In this document: positions 24,888 through 36,435 of the stretch, in pieces
Numbering within the stretch: position 1 is the first letter of the stretch
Layout of the letters: the number at the start of each line of letters is the position of its first letter
From: Mactra quadrangularis
Lineage: Eukaryota > Mollusca > Bivalvia > Venerida > Mactridae
Reading direction: 5' to 3'
Length of the DNA stretch: 64,000 bases
Assembly: GCA_025267735.1 (NCBI GenBank)
Contig: CM046303.1
Coordinates: 38,887,380 to 38,951,379, forward strand
Notes under the pieces: generated by a model
Told to the model about the DNA's origin: nothing
What the model saw: the letters and a program-made list of their open reading frames with translations, nothing else
The model's database searches: none
Translations under genes and position numbers: made by a program

Positions 24888-26062
24888 GTGCTCAGTAATG
24901 TATTCCAACAAATACGACCAAGATAAGCGGTTGGTCAATTCGATGTGTTGTAGGCACAAAAAGGTGGAACGCTCTCCTATACGACTTGAAATCCATATCA
25001 ACAGAAGATAAATTCAGAAAAAAAAATCTTAAAGACACAACTTATAAATCTTGGACATCAAAAGAAAATTGTAGTATAGTGGTTACATCATAATAGAGGT
25101 GAAAATTTCAAGTATTGCATGTTTCATGACTTTTTCGTGTTTGCTAACAAGTGAAATAAATTGAGGCCCATACGTAGTTATTGATTAATACTTCCACCAT
25201 TTTTTAAAACAAAGGATAAAAGATTAGTTCAGCAGACGACAGTTTTCTTCGTAGCTGCTCAACGATTAGACATATTTAATGCATAGGGAAATGTTATTCT
25301 TTTCACAATTCTATCTACATTTGTCAATTTAGATTTCAACAAAAAATCACAGAAGTATTGTCACCAAGTGCCTTAGTGTACTAACTCCTTTTTATCGTCA
25401 ACATATGGGAAACATATGGCTTTTCAAAGAGAAGAGAGCTTATTACTGTCACTCGGGTGTCGGTATCCGATGTCTCACCGTTTGCATCGGAAGACTTTGA
25501 TCATTTCAGTTGTATCAAGATTTTAACTTAAACTCAAACAGCAAAACATGTAGTCAATTAGGAACATGTAAGTATTTTGCTGTTCAATACGAAGATCTAT
25601 ATCTACATTTGAACTAGGTTCATGCACTCATTGGAGGGCCTCAATTATTATATCCATTCTACTAGACACACTGATATTCTACCGTTATATCTAGCCACGA
25701 AAAAGCATGCAATACATGTGTCAACATTTATGATAAGTTGTGTCTTTAAAACTAATTTACTCACAACAAAAATATAATTCTGCATCATATGTTTTACACG
25801 GGAAATTCTAAGTGATTCAATGTGAAGCGCAATCGAATATATAGACTGTAAACATTTTGCGCAATATAAATGTCCCATAGATAATACTAAATCATTGTCG
25901 TCGTATCGTAAAAATCACTTATTTGTAAGAACGTCGTAATTTTTGTCAGTGTTTGAATTCATATTTCAAAATACACATGCATGCACTACAGACCCCAGAA
26001 AAGTATCCAAGGCATCATACCTGTATTATAAGTATTTGAGTATTATTCATTTGATAATACAA
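24888..26062. other. AT-rich sequence, no gene recognised
   Basis: No supported gene or repeat was found. Confidence 0.4.
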
Positions 26063-26070
26063 TGTATAGC

Positions 26071-27264
26071 CACTGGCACTGGAGTCCTTACATTCAATAA
26101 AATATTCATACTAATGATTAAAAATAACATTGTTGAAAAAAACACTATAAAACGTTTTTTTATAACTATCGCTTTCGAGTCGTCATACATCTTATTATAA
26201 TGTATATATCTATATGGTATTGAACCGTTTTAGAAGTGATCCACGGTCAAACTGACTTTTTACATTTTGGGAAATGACTAGACATTAAAACCGGTTGTAA
26301 TTGAAAGCTGACACATATTTTTACAAAATTGGAAAGTATCAACTTTATATCTAATATAATTATCATAGAATAAAGCGTTATTTCAGTAATTTTATTTTTC
26401 AGCGATTGAGAGACACTGCTGACTTCCGGTATTATTTACAGTGATGTAACGTGCGTTCTGATTGGTCTAAAACTCCGCGAAACTTTTCCCGTAATCTGTC
26501 TCAGTAACGATGCGATTGGTCTTTTAGTGTCTTATTTACACGGACATTTTATTAGTTACACGATTGATGTATTGACGGCCAAACGATAACGCGAGTTGAA
26601 GAGAAATTGCCTGTGTAATGTATTAGCGTTTAGATCTTGGTTTTGTAAACACGACATTTCTGTAGTGTACTAAAGTGCTACTCTGCGTTGTATTTTATTT
26701 CTTCATAAATGGATTTCAATATTTGCCAGTGCCAGTGCCTGCCTGACCATAAATCAAAATTTAATGTCCCCATGCAGCGGCACTAAGAGTCGCAGATTGA
26801 TCAAAATTCAGCATGACGCTTTGTTGATGTTTGCACTGGCTTCGTTTCATTGACAGATTACGGGAAAAGTTTCGCGGAGTTTTAGACCAATCAGAACGCA
26901 TGTTTCAAAACTGTAAATTATACCGGAAGTCAGCAGTGTCTCTCAATCGCTGAAAAGTGAAATTACTGAAATAACGCTTAATTCTATGATAATTATATAA
27001 GATATGAAGTTGATACTTACCAGTTATGTAAAAATATGTGCCAGCTTTAAATCAGAACCGGTTTTTATGTCGAGTAATTTTCCGAAGTATGAAAAATTCA
27101 GTTCGACTGTGGATCACTCCGAAAACGGTTCAATACCATGTGTATATTATAATTAGCTGTGGCACGACTCTAAAGCGATAGTCAAACTACGTTTCTTCAC
27201 CAATGTTATCTTTAATCATAAATATATAAATAGTTTATCTAATATAAGGACTCCAGTGCCAGTG
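26071..27264. mobile_element. 1.2-kb hAT-like copy, deletion relative of the 7.3-kb element
   Basis: The ends CACTGGCACTGGAGTCCTTA and TAAGGACTCCAGTGCCAGTG are flanked by a perfect 8-bp duplication, TGTATAGC (26063-26070, 27265-27272). The sequence is nearly identical to 7270-8386 joined directly to 11381-11457, with the junction after TCAAAC at 27187. Its length (1194) plus the missing 2994 bp equals the long copy (4188). Confidence 0.92.
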
Positions 27265-27699
27265 TGTATAGCGTATTACTTAACACAATTTTATAATTAT
27301 AATATACTCACAAACCTGTCAGTAATCAGTAGTTAAAGTTTATCATTAATGACACATCCGTGCTATATATACGGTTGAATAGAAGGTCAAGATATTGAAA
27401 ACCCCGTTCATCATATAATGACCACATATTGACATTTATTGACGTTTTCATGCAGAAAATAGACATTTTGATACAGTGTAATTATATTTACTAGTTTATT
27501 AATATACATCGATATGAGTGTAACTTTAATATATCATGTCTTATTGTGACACAATACAGTCTTAATGCCGTATCGCAATACGGATATGTTAAGTCCATTT
27601 TGCGGTCATTTTTATTATGTAACGTTCATGTTTATCCAAACATTTCAATGATCAACATATATTACAAGTATACTTGTCAATTTAGACTCACAATTTTGT

Positions 27700-27835
27700 T
27701 CAATTGTGATGTTTAAAAATTTACGGACTAAAAACGAAACGTCACTCATTACCTAAACGATCGTATACTTGTTTACTTCAACACTGGTAGTTTCAAAATA
27801 TCGTCTAAATATGTCCAAGTTATTCGTAGTCACAA
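27700..27835 (+). repeat. Dispersed repeat, copy 1
   Basis: GTTTACTTCAACACTGGTAG and TTTCAAAATATCGTCTAAAT, with the preceding GAAACGTCACTCATTACCTA, closely match the sequence at 37085-37225. It lies directly upstream of the LINE fragment at 27.86-28.77 kb and may be part of that element's 5' region. Confidence 0.6.
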
Positions 27836-27859
27836 ACTTTTTTCGTCATTTAATTCAAT

Positions 27860-28770
27860 AAAAATATTAGTTATTACTGAATTCTCAGATCATTGTCCAA
27901 TAGAATTTTGTGTCTTTTGAATTTACTAAACAATCCCAAACAAATGATGATAGTGTAAATGAAAAAAAATATATGGGAAAATCATGACCATGATTTGTTT
28001 TTAATGACTTATTAAATAATAATAGACCTATTTTTGATGAGCTTATTAATGATTTAAGATCAGGGCAGTCAGATATTAATGAATGTGTTAATCGGTTCTC
28101 AGATAGTGTTCATAATATATCTTATCAAGCTCACGGTAAATGTCTTTCTAATAGCAAACAGAAAGTAATTAAACAAAAGAAATCCACATGGGTTGATTAT
28201 GAGTGTAAAATAGCTAAATCTGAATTTTACAAATGCAGACGACTTTATAAATTTAACCCAACTTTTCATAACCGCACACATTTTTGGAATCTAGACAACG
28301 CTATTGTAAAATTAAACGTAAGTCAAAGCAAACTTACCATGTGAATGAAACACAAAATTAAAAAAATTAAGTAAATCAAATTCCCGAAAATTTTGGAAAT
28401 ACATAAAAAAGTATAAAAATAATGCAAAATATAGACAAGAAAATATAAACCTTGAGGAATTTGTGGAACATTTCAATAATGTCTCGAACACACCTCGTAA
28501 TAGTAACTTTGACAGTTTCTTACATGATAATGAAGACCTACTACAAAACGTAGATGAACTTAAAAAAAAACAATTTCAAAATTAAATAGACATAAGGCAT
28601 GCGACTTAACTAATAATATAGCTGACTTCTTCATTGACTCAAATTATTTTATTTCCCCGTATCTTGTTGAATTTTTAACAAAAAAAGTAAAAAGGGCCTA
28701 CGATATATTTGACAATGCATGTTATAGGCGTAGCATAATTACATCATTCGATAGTAATAAACAATATTAA
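27860..28770 (+). mobile_element. LINE fragment: endonuclease end to reverse transcriptase start
   Basis: Translated in shifting frames, this gives ITEFSDHCPIEFCVF (end of the APE-type endonuclease, with the SDH motif, near 27884), a basic linker KKSTWVDYECKIAKSEFYKC (about 28178), SRKFWKYIKKYKNNAKY (28380), FVEHFNNVSN (28460), then ISKLNRHKACDL and SPYLVEFLTKKVKRAYDIF (about 28580-28720) from the first RT blocks, ending SIITSFDSNKQY-stop. The order matches a Jockey/CR1-like LINE ORF2. Stops and frameshifts make it inactive, and it is truncated before the catalytic ADD box. The LINE at 51-57 kb supplies the complementary RT and C-terminal half, though from a different copy. Confidence 0.82.
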
Positions 28771-29333
28771 ATGATCGTATTATATTATGTTACTTATGTC
28801 AATACATTAATGAAGATTTTGGTAGTTTTTGTGCGCACCGTTCTGTGCATATCTAAAACACGACGTCAACGTTGACATAATTATTATATTTCTATAAAGG
28901 GAGGTTATTTCGGCGATTTTCAATTAAAATCCGCAAAAAATATTCGTCCGATAACTAAACATTTTCTATAAACAAGGGAATTCACTCTATTTTCTTCCCA
29001 AGTATATTAATTCCCTTAGATTGGCGTACGCCATTTGCTTCCTGTTTGTAACTGGACATCAATCAGGGACTACGAGTTGATATTTGGTTGTCAAGATTCG
29101 TCCCTTAGATTTTGGCATAATTATTAGGGGACAAATCTAATTATATTCGTCACAGCATTTTCATACTTTTATAAATTTGGCTCGAAAATATTCGGGGAAG
29201 AATTCTATGTTTATATTTCAAATCGTCCCAAATATTTTTATACTTTATTCGGTACGGAAATATTTGATGTTACATTTTGATTCGTCCCTAATGGTTTTGG
29301 TAAAAATAAAATACAACACAATTTAATGAGTTT
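28771..29333. other. AT-rich sequence, no gene recognised
   Basis: A motif resembling GATTCGTCCCTTA...TTTTGG recurs at about 29096, 29222 and 29280, hinting at an older diverged repeat that precedes the 82-bp array. Confidence 0.35.
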
Positions 29334-29795
29334 ACTTGGACAACTAACATCTCAAGGACAAAGAGTCCGAGATGACTTGTTAAATATCAGGGGCCAAATT
29401 ATATACAATCCACGCATATTGGGACAACAAACATCTCAAGGACAAAGAGTCCGAGATGACTTGTTAAATATCAGGGGCCAAATTATACAATCCACGCGTA
29501 TTGGGACAACTAACATCTCAAGGACAAAGAGTCCGAGATGACTTGTTAAATATCAGGGGCCAAATTATACAATCCACGCGTATTGGGACAACAAACATCT
29601 CAAGGACAAAGAGTCCGAGATGACTTGTTAAATATCTGGGGCCAAATTATACAATCCACGCGTATTGGGACAACAAACATCTCAAGGACAAAGAGTCCGA
29701 GATGACTTGTTAAATATCAGCTGGCCAAATTATACAATCCACGCGTATTGGGACAACAAACATCTCAAGGACAAAAAGTCCGAGTCAACTTGTTA
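29334..29795. repeat. 82-bp minisatellite, about 5.5 units
   Basis: Units start with TTGGGACAACAAACATCTCA, continue GGACAAAGAGTCCGAGATGA and end AATTATACAATCCACGCGTA; starts fall near 29337, 29420, 29502, 29584, 29666 and 29749. The first unit has 2 extra bases. Because 82 is not a multiple of three, the repeat does not encode a repeated protein. Each unit can form a hairpin CATCTC-AA-GGAC / GTCC-GAGATG. The last unit diverges (AAAAAGTCCGAGTCAAC). Confidence 0.95.
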
Positions 29796-30705
29796 GAAAA
29801 ATGGACCAAAGGTATAATAAATTTATTGGAGAGGGGGGGCGGTTCTTCTTCTGTAGTGATCAATAGTTTTACATTCACCAGTTTGGAAGGCTTGAAGAGT
29901 ACATCTGTTCATAACATTCTGAAATAAAACTATTTCAACTGAAGAGCGATATTTTGACAGACTCAACTACAAAAGCATATGTGTCTGTAACAAAACATTT
30001 AACAATCATCATTGATTTTGTTTAGTCCATTTAAAGTCATAAGCATGATAAATTAAAAAGTCTACAACAAGGCTAGTAAAAAAATCAAATAAATTAAGAA
30101 TACAATGAAAGCAAACATATTAAATACATCAACCAAAGAATGGTTTAAACTACTCATTGTTTATTCAAAAGGCAATATACAACCGTCCTTTTTAAAAATG
30201 TTGAGTATGGTAACAAGCAACAACATTTTACATCAAATTACCATGCTTTTTTCTGCAACACTGATTGTGGGAATTATAGAAGGTTTATAACTTTATTCTT
30301 CCAAGTAATACCTTTCCCTAATTTAAATGACGAAGTCTTAATAGCCATCAATGCACGAGTAACCAAAGGTGCCCGTCGCGTCGGAAAGCCAAAAATTTGT
30401 TTAATAAAAAAGATATTATATTTTTTTACAAAACAAAATTTTGGCTTTTGGCTGGAACTTTTGTATTTGATGTTTTTATGATAATTAGAGCATGTTTAAG
30501 TAATAATTAACAATTATATGGAGTTTTGTAATGCGATGGGCACCTGTGCGAGTAACTATGCATATTATTTAAAAATTAAATAATATCATGTTTTATGTAT
30601 ACTGATTTAATTAGAATCGTAACTAAATAACATTTTTTATTAAAGATAAGTTATAATTTCAATACAGCAAGTATTTATAAAATAAAAACATTAAATCAGC
30701 AGTAA
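29796..30705. other. AT-rich sequence, no gene recognised
   Basis: No coding exon recognised. Confidence 0.4.
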
Positions 30706-31127
30706 CGTCAGCAGTACAGCAGTAAACCTTAACTGCTAGGATTGATTGAAGTATCTTACTTCTCCGTTTTCTGTCAGTAAAATGTAAATATGTTATTTTC
30801 ATGTATAACATTAAAGTTTGTTGTTTGTTGAGTTTAATGCTGTAGCAACACAGTATAGGTTATATCACAGCCATCAGTCCATCTACTCACTGTTCCTGGA
30901 AAGGCTAAATCACTGGATTTAGCTGTTAACCAACTTACTACTAGGTGCATAATTCGATCAGTGAATAACTATTGCCCTACATGATTTAGAATCAGTGGTA
31001 GGAGAAAGAATATCTTCAATTATTAAATTTGACTATCATCATCGCCATCATAACCATTACCATTATGATCGAATGTTGGAGCAATACAGCCATCATTTTC
31101 AAAAGTTTACTGCTGTACTGCTGAAAT
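30706..31127. repeat. Inverted repeat with CAGCAGTA motifs
   Basis: TCAGCAGTACAGCAGTAAAC near 30709 is inverted as GTTTACTGCTGTACTGCTGA near 31107. A second partial copy, TTTTACTGCTGTAC, follows at 31142. It is possibly a non-autonomous transposon of about 420 bp; no target duplication was seen. Confidence 0.5.
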
Positions 31128-31609
31128 TTCTAGCACTAAGGTTTTACTGCTGTACTACCCAAATATTTATCAGTTTAGCTGCTAGTTAAGTTAAGTTAAG
31201 TTAACTAGCCACTAATTGCACTTGGGTAAAACACTACCATCAATGCAGAGTTACATACTTAATAAGTACAGTGTCAACCAAGAGTTTTGAGACATAGGAA
31301 AGATACGGCTTAAATTCTGAAATTTCATTGATTGCTTACTTAAGTACATTTTGTATGGTTGGCGATAAAATGAAACAATATTTTATATGTGCATCACATT
31401 TATAACAATCAGCATGTCACAATACATACCAAAGCCTCTAAAACTATGATCAATGTAACGTCTTTTCCGATAAACAAAGTTCTTATAATACTTTTGTAGA
31501 CTTAACTATAATTACACCCATAACTAACGACACTTAAAAATAAACTTTTTCAAAAAAATCTATTTAGAAGGCCTACAAAGTGAAAATGTCTCCAAACATT
31601 TGGTTGCCA

Positions 31610-32550
31610 CTGTACAGGAAACAACTCAATTCAAGGCAACTCATGCTGCCTAAGGCTGTCACGATATACCGGTATATTGCAATACCCAGTTGTGGCAATA
31701 CGAACCGCGGTACAAATTTTACGTACCGGTATTTGGCGATATTTTTTATTTAATTGGAAAATTCTTTTCTTAAATGTCTTTTTTATATGCAAAACACATA
31801 TCCCAGTCCATGATCGTATATATCTATAGAGGCTAGAATCTATCAGTTTCTGCTGATAAGATTTGCAATGTTTCTGTAAAAACAGCATAGGTACAACGTA
31901 TCTAAAACCTGCAATATTGTTGTACGTATTGTGATACGGTGCTAGCGTATTGCAATATCACGATACGCTTCTGGCGTATCGTGACAGCCCTAATGCTGCC
32001 CCAAGAGATAACTCAACACATAGGCAACTCAACCTCTGAACAATTCAACCCATATCATATGGTATTATTTATTTGATTGAAAAAATGATAAATGATAATT
32101 TTGATGATAATTAATGAACGATATTTAACAATAAAACACAATACAATTATTAGGAATTTAAAGCTAAAATTAAAGAAGAGAATATCATAAAAAGAACATT
32201 GCACACTTGTTTTGTATGTAGTGCATGTTATGGTGGCATAATTCTGCCACCAGTTAACCACATAATTAACTTAATAATTTAATAGTTAAGTTCTTTTCAA
32301 TGCATTAATGATCATAACAGGAAATAAATGCAAGTTAGTGCCTACAACTGCCATTTAGTATCATTTCACGAGCTATTCTCACTTTTTAAAAACTATAAAT
32401 ACCAAATAATCGTATATTTTGGTAAAATAATTACGTAACTAATTACGTATGATACAAAATGAGTTGTCCACAGGTTGGGTTGTCTCAACCTATGGGTTGA
32501 GTTGTCCCTACTTTGGGTCGAGCTGTACATGGGAGGAGTTGTATAGGACC
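31610..32550. repeat. Inverted clusters of CAACTCAACC / GGTTGAGTTG motif
   Basis: CAACTCA-type motifs are spaced about 15-25 bp on one side (31622-31645, continuing 32010-32050 after the nested hAT MITE). The inverse GGTTGAGTTGTCC motif recurs on the other (32461-32545). Together they look like the subterminal repeats of a ~0.9-kb element with an AT-rich core. Confidence 0.5.
31651..31992. mobile_element. hAT MITE with perfect 8-bp target duplication
   Basis: TAAGGCTGTCACGATATACC at 31651 mirrors TATCGTGACAGCCCTA ending at 31992. ATGCTGCC is duplicated at 31643-31650 and 31993-32000. The interior carries several ACCGGTAT, GCAATACC and GTATTGCAATAT motifs typical of hAT subterminal repeats. 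At 342 bp it is non-autonomous. Confidence 0.9.
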
Positions 32551-32577
32551 CTGACATAACACATTCCATGTAATATA

Positions 32578-32610
32578 AATCAAGGAATATAAGACTTATA
32601 TTCCTTGATT
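32578..32610. repeat. Perfect 33-bp palindrome
   Basis: AATCAAGGAATATAAG, one A, then the exact inverse CTTATATTCCTTGATT. It could extrude as a 16-bp stem. Confidence 0.95.
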
Positions 32611-33979
32611 ACTTATTAAGTACCTGCTCTGTATAGTTGAAAGTTCATGTGATAAAGGTCTGAAGTGTAGAGATTCATTGTTTTATTGTCATAACCATTC
32701 ATAACTTCACTAAATACAATACATTCTAGTTCTGAAATAAAAAAGGGAGATAACCATTCATAACTTCACTTAATGCATTCCTAAATTAAATAACAAAGGG
32801 AGGTAACTATCAATGTAACGAAAAACATAAGTGGGCATTATTTCAAAGTACAATAAACTATTGTTCAATTTAACTGTCAGTGGGGCATACATTAACTCAG
32901 CTGATTTAAATCTAATTTATCAATCAAGAGTACAGAAGTACTGTAAAGAATATTTAAATAAATGGGGTTAATTCATGCCCCACTGAAAATTGAATGCAAT
33001 TGAACAATAGAATTTCTAATTCTATGTATTTACAGTTCAATTTTCAAAACTGTCAAAGCTTGAATAATTTCATAGTGACTAAATGGGATAATTTTATACA
33101 TTCACCCAAGGCTTAACTAAAATATCCCTACTAAAAGCTTATTATACAATATCAAAAGCCCAATTGGATCATGAAACACAGCATTGGAAAATCACAAATG
33201 TAAGAAGACAACAATGGTTTAACACATGAACAAAGTCACCATGAAATTATTCATTATATTTGAAATTATAAATATTAAAGGTAGAATTCCCATTATGCTA
33301 TTTTTATTACCATTACAGTCATTAATATTCTTCAAAATAAATTATTACAAAACATAATACTTTTCATTCATTACATCATGTTTATAATTTAGAATGAATT
33401 AGATTTATCAAACAAAATTTTGTTGCAAAAGTTTTGATAAAAACTTAATCAAAGTGAAATTATTTAAGTTTAATTATCTCCCTTTGATATGAAAGCAGTG
33501 TAAATTTAAATTTGTCCATACTAAACTCAAGTTCATATAATTTAAAAACCTGATATGTTGAAAACGTGAGAATTACAATTTACATGTAAAATACCAGTTT
33601 TCTGAGAAATGTCTAGTGTGATTTTCACATAGTTATGAATTAGGGGGAATTCTACCTTACAAACATGTTCAGTTTTCTTTTTCGGTTCAATTTTCATTTC
33701 AATAATGTTAACAGTATCACTGAAGCTTGACATTCTGTATCATATTTTTTAAATCCCTCTTGTGACAAAACACAAGTCAGACTTTTTTCAAACAATCATA
33801 CTGAGTGTCAATCACCTGTGATTAGAACCATGATGATCTAACCTGGTGTATTAGTTTATTTACTTCTAACTACCCCTCTCAAGCAGTCATATCTATTTTA
33901 CACATAAACAAAAAATATATAAGTCAGAGGCGCTTTTCACAAAAAATCTTGTGATAAAAATCATCACAAGTCAAAATTA
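32611..33979. other. AT-rich sequence, no gene recognised
   Basis: A 63-codon minus-strand frame at 33542-33733 has a possible donor after CATGTTTGTAAG but no recognisable domain or partner exons. Otherwise nothing is supported. Confidence 0.4.
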
Positions 33980-34381
33980 AACAAGAGCACTGCTGGGCGG
34001 AGCATTATATGCCCAAAATGGTTGGTTTTTTTAGTTAAATTATGCTCCAAAAACTTTTTTCAGTTTTAAGGTAATACTGACCTTAACCTTTGGCCTTGTG
34101 ACCACTAGATTGATAGGGTCTTTTACCCGATATGGACAATCATCATATGAAGTTTGAATATTGTTGACCAAATGGAACTTAAGTCATGCTCCGGAAACTG
34201 TTTCAGTTTTAAAGTAATAGTGACCTTGACCTATGACCTTGTGACCCCAAAATCAATAGAGGTCGTCTACTCAATATGGACAATCATCATATGAAGTTTG
34301 AATATTGTGGACCAAATGGAAGTTAAAGTTATGCTCCGGAAAATGTTTACAGTTTTAAGTTAATAGTGACCTTGACCTTTG
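33980..34381. mobile_element. Pearl/Helentron-like repeat, truncated
   Basis: It starts AACAAGAGCACTGCTGGGCG, then GAGCATTATATGCCC and about 2.5 copies of a ~140-bp core. The core runs from TAATAGTGACCTTGACC through ATATGGACAATCATCATATG to AACTTAAGTCATGCTCCGGA. It breaks off inside TGACCTTTG at 34381 without the inverted 3' end found in sister copies. Confidence 0.8.
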
Positions 34382-35238
34382 TCAAACACTCGTGATATGC
34401 CAGAAGCTTATTGCGATATATTGCGATGCGCTAGAACCGTTTGCGATACGTACCACGATATATTGCTTTGTATATCAAAGACACAGCTGCATAATACTTC
34501 TGTCTTGAAGAACTTATTCAACTGTTCAGTATCTAAGTATGATATACGATTTTGTAGGGATAGTGCCTATAGCAGACTGGAAAAAACTGGGCATTTTAAA
34601 TGTTAAGGGAACATTCCGAATGCGCCTAGATCTATAAATTCTTAAACTTGAGCTTTAATCAAATAAACCATAGAAAAATGACGTTTCGCTACTTTCATAA
34701 ACTGAAAAAAAGAATTTTTCAATGAAAATAAAAATAAACTGAAAAAAAGAATTTTTCAATGAAAATAAAAAATATCGCTAAATGCGGGTACAGTACACCA
34801 GTAAATCGTGACAGCCCCAACGTATTCAATAACTGTGAAATTATTCAAACTTTGACAGTTGATACAATAATGGACTATACTTTAAAATACATCAAAATTG
34901 TCATTTTTATGAAGGAAAGTAGGCTGCTGAGTATTATAATTTATTGTTAAACGATTTTCAAAAATAGTTCTATTTATTCAAAGATACATTCGTCAATTTT
35001 GGGTAAGATCAATTCATTCATTATCGAGTGAGCTTAGAAAATGAGTGGCATAGTTACCAGCGAAAATGTTGTTTTCTGAGTTCACGCTCGAATTGAAAAA
35101 AAAAGATCTTCCACAAAATATGACAAATATTCTGTTTCTTTTATGCTTAGTTCTGAGCTTCCTTAGAGGTATTTTAAAACTAATTATAGCATGACATCAT
35201 TCCTTCTTCAGGATGATAACATTTATCTTTAAATATGA
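34382..35238. other. Possible hAT end fragment; otherwise no gene
   Basis: ATCGTGACAGCCCCAA near 34804 resembles the right end of the hAT MITE at 31651-31992, and GCGATATATTGCGAT motifs near 34410 resemble its interior. A left terminus is missing. A 38-bp segment (AAACTGAAAAAAAGAATTTT...) is tandemly duplicated at 34699-34770. Confidence 0.4.
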
Positions 35239-35499
35239 TATTTATTTATTTATTTATTAGTGTTAACGCCGTGCCAACACAATTTAGGTCATTTTACAGC
35301 GTCCAGCGCACCTAACCAGTACTCACCTACCCTTCGGTAACTTCTCCATATTATCCAATCAATGGAGGAATATCGACATTTTTGTCAAATTTTCATGGAC
35401 AAGTATAACCTCCAAGGGGGGATTCGAACCCGCATCCCCCTCGGGCATGAGATTCCAAATCTGGGCGCACTACCAACTGCGCTATCGACCCAGGTTCAA
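35239..35499 (-). mobile_element. tRNA-derived SINE
   Basis: On the minus strand the head reads CTGGGTCGATAGCGCAGTTG (A box TAGCGCAGTTGGTAGTGCG at 35469-35487), followed by the B box GGTTCGAATCC (35420-35430), a body, and an (ATAA)n tail at 35239-35260. The split pol III promoter plus simple-repeat tail is diagnostic for a tRNA SINE. The tRNA-like head is followed by non-tRNA sequence, so it is not a functional tRNA gene. A related deleted copy lies at 36331. Confidence 0.88.
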
Positions 35500-36330
35500 A
35501 TATGATATCATCTTACCATAAAAATGCAAGATTTTCTCTACAATGAAAATATAAGATTTATAATTTCATTGTATATTTTAATAGAATAACACCACATTTA
35601 GCCATAAAGCATGAAAGAAACTAGTTTAATCAAGTTCCAATGTTGCCAACAGAAAGATAGTTGTTGATTTAACTTGATTTAATACTTTTTATTTGTAATT
35701 GGTGGCAAAGCTTACAATTGTTATGTACATAAACGGGTAAGCTAAATGTATAGAAATAAGAAAATAGGTGCAAGTAGAAAGAAATATAGTGGTTGATTTC
35801 AAATGAGGTAGCGCTACCATTATAGTTACAACACATTAGGCCATGCCATACCTGGATTTTGGTAAGCATCTGAGTAAGCCTAGGTTTTAGAGTCCTCAAT
35901 GAAAAAAAAATTGTTGGTGAAATTTTCTTTATAATTCCGATGTTACAGGATTTGATAACAAAATTTCATTCTGGGAATAATGTGTTCAGCAGCAACGTTA
36001 TTCTTCCTAAGCTATTTGTCATAATCGTTCCATTAATATGTGGAAAAAAACACTCGACATTTTATTATCAAACCATGTGTTTTAAGTCTGAGCTTTAGAA
36101 AGTAATTTCATAAGTAATTCTGGCCATTGTTTCATATTACGATGATGTTTTCCATTAAAAGTATATATAATTATAGTGAATTGTTTCTTTTGTCGTAAAA
36201 TATGCTTTTGTTTTCGTTTGTGTTTTTGTGAATAGGTACCTATGTAGGTTTGTCTAACTTGAGTTGATGCTAAACAAAATTCCAATTTGGCATGGCCTTA
36301 TGTTCTAATTACTATACATGAAATAGAAAC

Positions 36331-36435
36331 CTGGGTCGGTAGCGCAGATGGTACTGGCTATAGACATGGGGCCAGGAAAGAAATGTTAGGTGTGCTGGAC
36401 ACGGTAAAATAACCTAAAAACTTGTGCTGACACTG
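36331..36435 (+). mobile_element. Deleted copy of the same SINE
   Basis: CTGGGTCGGTAGCGCAGATG matches the SINE head at 35.5 kb and GTGTGCTGGACACGGTAAAA matches its body (inverse of TTTTACAGCGTCCAGCGCAC). The B-box segment between them is missing. Confidence 0.75.

Noticed and set aside
29326..29800. CRISPR-like array or repeat protein
   Set aside because: The units abut without unique spacers, the host is eukaryotic, and the 82-bp period breaks the reading frame.
33542..33733. 63-codon minus-strand frame as a first exon
   Set aside because: No recognisable domain, no partner exon found; only one possible donor site supports it.
35415..35499. Genuine tRNA gene
   Set aside because: A and B boxes are present but the acceptor stem is not closed and the sequence runs into a SINE body with an (ATAA)n tail.
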